Source: DATLFQ01 sp035540915
GTDB taxonomy: Bacteria; Actinomycetota; Acidimicrobiia; Acidimicrobiales; GCA-2861595
Assembly: GCA_035540915.1 (NCBI GenBank)
Contig: DATLFQ010000218.1
Coordinates: 1 to 16,145 of the forward strand
Direction of reading: 5' to 3'
DNA: 16,145 nucleotides
Shown here: in pieces, positions 14,110-16,145 of the stretch
Numbering within the stretch: position 1 is the first letter of the stretch
How the letters are laid out: every line of letters begins with the position of its first letter
The notes under the pieces: model-generated
Seen by the model: only the letters and a program-made list of their open reading frames with translations
Databases searched by the model: none
Told to the model about the DNA's origin: nothing
Made by a program: the position numbers and the translations under genes

Positions 14110-15702
14110 GTGGGGCGGGTGTCGGGGCTGCGGGCCCTGGTCGGTGCCGGTCTGGTGCTGGTCGGTGCCGGGATGGTCGTGAGCGGCTCCGGGGACGACA
14201 CGGTGAGCGCCTCGGTGCTCGGCGCCGAGCGGCCTCTCAGCCTCACGGCCCGCGACCCGGCCGACATCCGGTCGAACAACTCGCCCACGGTGGCCCGCAA
14301 TCCGACCGACCACACCCGTCTCGTCACCGTCAACCGGATCGACACCCCGCAGTACTCCTGCGCCATGCACATCTCGGCCGACGGCGGGACGACGTGGCGG
14401 GAGGTGGCCATCCCGTTCCCCGAGGGCGGCGAGCTGCCGCCCCGCTGCTTCGCGCCGGACGCCGCCTTCGGCGCCGACGGCACCCTGCACCTGGTGTTCG
14501 CCACCCTCCAGGGGATGGGCAACAGCCCGGGGGCGGTGTGGACCAGCTCGTCGAGCGACAACGGCGCCACGCTCTCGGTGCCCACCCAGGTGCTGGGCGA
14601 GCGGGCCTTCCAGTTCCGCTTGGCGGCCGACCCGGACCGGGCCGGCCGGCTGTACCTGACCTGGTTGCAGGCCGAGGAGCTGGGTGTCGCGCTGTTCCCC
14701 GGCACCGGGTACCCGATCAACGTGGCCCGGTCCGACGACGGCGGCGGCACCTGGGGCCCGCCGGTCCGGGTCAGCCCGCCGGCCCGCCTGCGGGTGCTGG
14801 CGCCGTCCCTGGCCTTCGGTGCCGACGGCCGGATCCACCTCCTCTATCTGGACGTGGGCGACGACCGGCTGGACTACAACGGCGGCCACGGCTGGCAGGC
14901 CGGCGAGCCGTACCAGGGCACCTTCAGTCTGGTGCTGGCCCGGTCCGACGACGGCGGCGCCACCTGGGCCGAGTCGGTCGTCGACGGCGGGGTGGTGCCG
15001 ACCAGCCGGTTCCTGGTGTTCCTTCCCCAGTCACCGTCCCTGGCCGTCGACCCAGACGCCGGGCGCGTGTATGTCGGCTTCTCGGACGGCCAGCTGGGCG
15101 ACCCCGACGTCTGGGTCCGGGTGTCCACCGACGGAGGCGCCACCTTCGGCGACCGCCGGCGGGTGAACGACACGCCGACCGGCGACGGCCGTACCCAGAA
15201 CCTCCCCAAGCTGGCGGTGGCGCCCGGCGGCCGCCTCGACGTCCTGTACTACGACCGCCGAAGCGACCCGCAGGACATCTTCACCGAGGTGTCCCTGCAG
15301 TCGAGCCACGACGGCGGCGCCACGTTCTCGCCACGGCTGACTCTGACCCGGCGGACCTTCGACTCCCGCATCGGCTTCGGTAGCCGCCGGGGCCTGCCCG
15401 ACCTGGGCAGCCGCCTCGGCCTCCTGTCCAGCGAGGATCAGGCGCTGGCCGTGTGGACCGACACCCGTGCCGGGACGCAGCAGTCCAACAAGCAGGACCT
15501 GGCGCAGGCGACCGTGGTGTTCGCCACCGAGTCGTCGGCCCGGCCTGCGCTCCGCACCGGCGGCGTGGTGGTCGCGATCGTGGGCGGCCTCGTCCTGCTC
15601 AGCGCCGCACTGCCCTTCCGGCGCCGGCCGCACCCGCCCCGGGCTGACTCTGGCGATCCGGTCCCCGACCGCGAATCGAAAACAGTGCCCCAGGGCATGT
15701 AG
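14110..15702 (+). CDS. membrane-anchored beta-propeller protein with six Asp-box repeats
   Basis: This 530-residue protein is likely exported, with a beta-propeller outside the cell and a C-terminal anchor. The N-terminus is hydrophobic (LRALVGAGLVLVGAGMVV, about 7-24) and looks like a signal sequence. Six Asp-box (BNR) motifs of SxDxGxTW type lie at about 89-96, 149-155, 208-215, 279-286, 339-346 and 399-406; the second is degenerate. A C-terminal segment (GGVVVAIVGGLVLLSAALPF, about 484-503) followed by RRRP is a stop-transfer anchor. I do not see the FRIP motif of true sialidases, so enzymatic sialidase activity is not supported and a binding or structural role is equally possible. GTG 14110 is the start, with TAGGGT upstream. 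Function is not recognised. Confidence 0.8.
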   Translation: MGRVSGLRALVGAGLVLVGAGMVVSGSGDDTVSASVLGAERPLSLTARDPADIRSNNSPTVARNPTDHTRLVTVNRIDTPQYSCAMHISADGGTTWREVAIPFPEGGELPPRCFAPDAAFGADGTLHLVFATLQGMGNSPGAVWTSSSSDNGATLSVPTQVLGERAFQFRLAADPDRAGRLYLTWLQAEELGVALFPGTGYPINVARSDDGGGTWGPPVRVSPPARLRVLAPSLAFGADGRIHLLYLDVGDDRLDYNGGHGWQAGEPYQGTFSLVLARSDDGGATWAESVVDGGVVPTSRFLVFLPQSPSLAVDPDAGRVYVGFSDGQLGDPDVWVRVSTDGGATFGDRRRVNDTPTGDGRTQNLPKLAVAPGGRLDVLYYDRRSDPQDIFTEVSLQSSHDGGATFSPRLTLTRRTFDSRIGFGSRRGLPDLGSRLGLLSSEDQALAVWTDTRAGTQQSNKQDLAQATVVFATESSARPALRTGGVVVAIVGGLVLLSAALPFRRRPHPPRADSGDPVPDRESKTVPQGM

Positions 15703-15712
15703 AGTTCACTCA

Positions 15713-15718
15713 TACTGT
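15713..15718 (+). promoter_or_regulatory. candidate -10 element upstream of secreted protein
   Basis: TACTGT fits the TANNNT actinobacterial -10 pattern, in the 57-base gap before the next gene. No convincing -35 is visible. Transcription would start around 15725, giving a short leader that includes GAGGAG. Confidence 0.35.
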
Positions 15719-15759
15719 CATTCGGCCGGCGTGGCCGGATCGGGCGAGGAGAGCACTCC

Positions 15760-16145
15760 ATGGGAACGACCCGCCGCACACTGAGCCTGACCACGGGCGC
15801 CGCCGCGGCGGCCATCGCCTTTGCCAGCGCCGCGTGGGCCTGCGTACCCGGCCACGACCACAGCGACGGCACGCCTCACCCGGTGGCGCCCGCCCCGGCC
15901 CCGCAGGTCGAGATTCCCGGCGCAGCCGCAGGCTTCGCCACCCAGGCGGACACGCCGGCGGCGCCGGCCGTCCAGGCCCCCTCGGCCAGCCGGGCTCCGG
16001 CCGCCGCCCCGGCCCCTGCCCCTGCAGCCAAGACCGCAGCGCCCGCGCGGGCCGACCGCACCACGCCCGCCCCCGCGGCGGCTGCCCCGCCGGCGTCACC
16101 GGGGCGGGCGTCTCGGCCGCAGCGCCAGGGGCCGGGGCCCGAGAC
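15760..16145 (+). CDS. exported Ala/Pro-rich protein, 3' end outside window
   Basis: The open frame starts at ATG 15760 after GAGGAG at 15746-15751 (eight-base spacing) and runs off the window without a stop; 128 codons are visible. Residues 1-27 form a signal peptide: twin arginines (TTRRTLSL), a hydrophobic Ala-rich core and a cleavage-like AWA before C28. The RR followed by TLSL is Tat-like but lacks a full consensus. The lipobox is poor (AWAC), so signal peptidase I is more likely than lipid attachment. A short His/Asp-rich stretch (CVPGHDHSDGTPHP) follows, then a low-complexity Ala/Pro-rich region, probably an unstructured spacer. The family is not identified. I recall actinobacterial exported proteins with a similar signal-plus-Cys start and a later anchored domain, but this cannot be checked here. 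Confidence 0.65.
   Translation, partial: MGTTRRTLSLTTGAAAAAIAFASAAWACVPGHDHSDGTPHPVAPAPAPQVEIPGAAAGFATQADTPAAPAVQAPSASRAPAAAPAPAPAAKTAAPARADRTTPAPAAAAPPASPGRASRPQRQGPGPE

Noticed and set aside
14110..15702. Exo-alpha-sialidase activity
   Set aside because: The Asp-box repeats match, but I see no FRIP motif or catalytic residue set, and Asp boxes occur in many non-enzymes.

Overview
The window is GC-rich DNA with tightly packed genes, GTG starts, short ATGA/GTGA overlaps and a gene order typical of Actinomycetota. The protein styles (a PheS with a Cys4 insert, an OTC with FEKPSLRTRN, a secreted protein beginning 'AWAC') and several leaderless-looking starts suggest a deep-branching actinobacterium, perhaps Acidimicrobiia. 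That placement is inference. No mobile element, CRISPR array, tRNA or rRNA gene was found.

Left part (about 1-3370): a GC-rich leader with three consecutive potential hairpins, then infC (IF-3, apparently starting at a rare ATC codon), rpmI (L35) and rplT (L20). A TrmH/SpoU-type RNA methyltransferase overlaps the end of rplT, and a soluble PAS-type sensor histidine kinase overlaps the end of the methyltransferase. The whole set looks like one transcription unit, so an orphan kinase is carried behind translation genes.

Middle (3385-8423): a minus-strand, mycothiol-dependent maleylpyruvate-isomerase-like protein is divergent from a PadR-type repressor, with an inverted repeat between them that could be the operator. 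Next come pheS and pheT, the two subunits of phenylalanyl-tRNA synthetase.

Right-centre (8495-14059): the arginine biosynthesis run argC-argJ-argB-argD-argF-argR. Four of the five junctions are overlaps or gaps of 10 nt or less. It starts from a TATAGT element five bases before the argC GTG. ArgJ recycles the acetyl group, ArgC, ArgB and ArgD build ornithine, ArgF makes citrulline and ArgR is the arginine-sensing regulator. argG and argH are not adjacent.

Right end (14110-16145): a membrane-anchored beta-propeller protein with six Asp-box repeats, then the start of an exported Ala/Pro-rich protein that runs off the window.

Most of the window is conserved housekeeping sequence. The points most worth a second look are the infC start and its overlap with rpmI, the orphan kinase, the repeated leaderless promoter arrangement and the two exported proteins of unknown role. 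I found no clear new multi-gene system.
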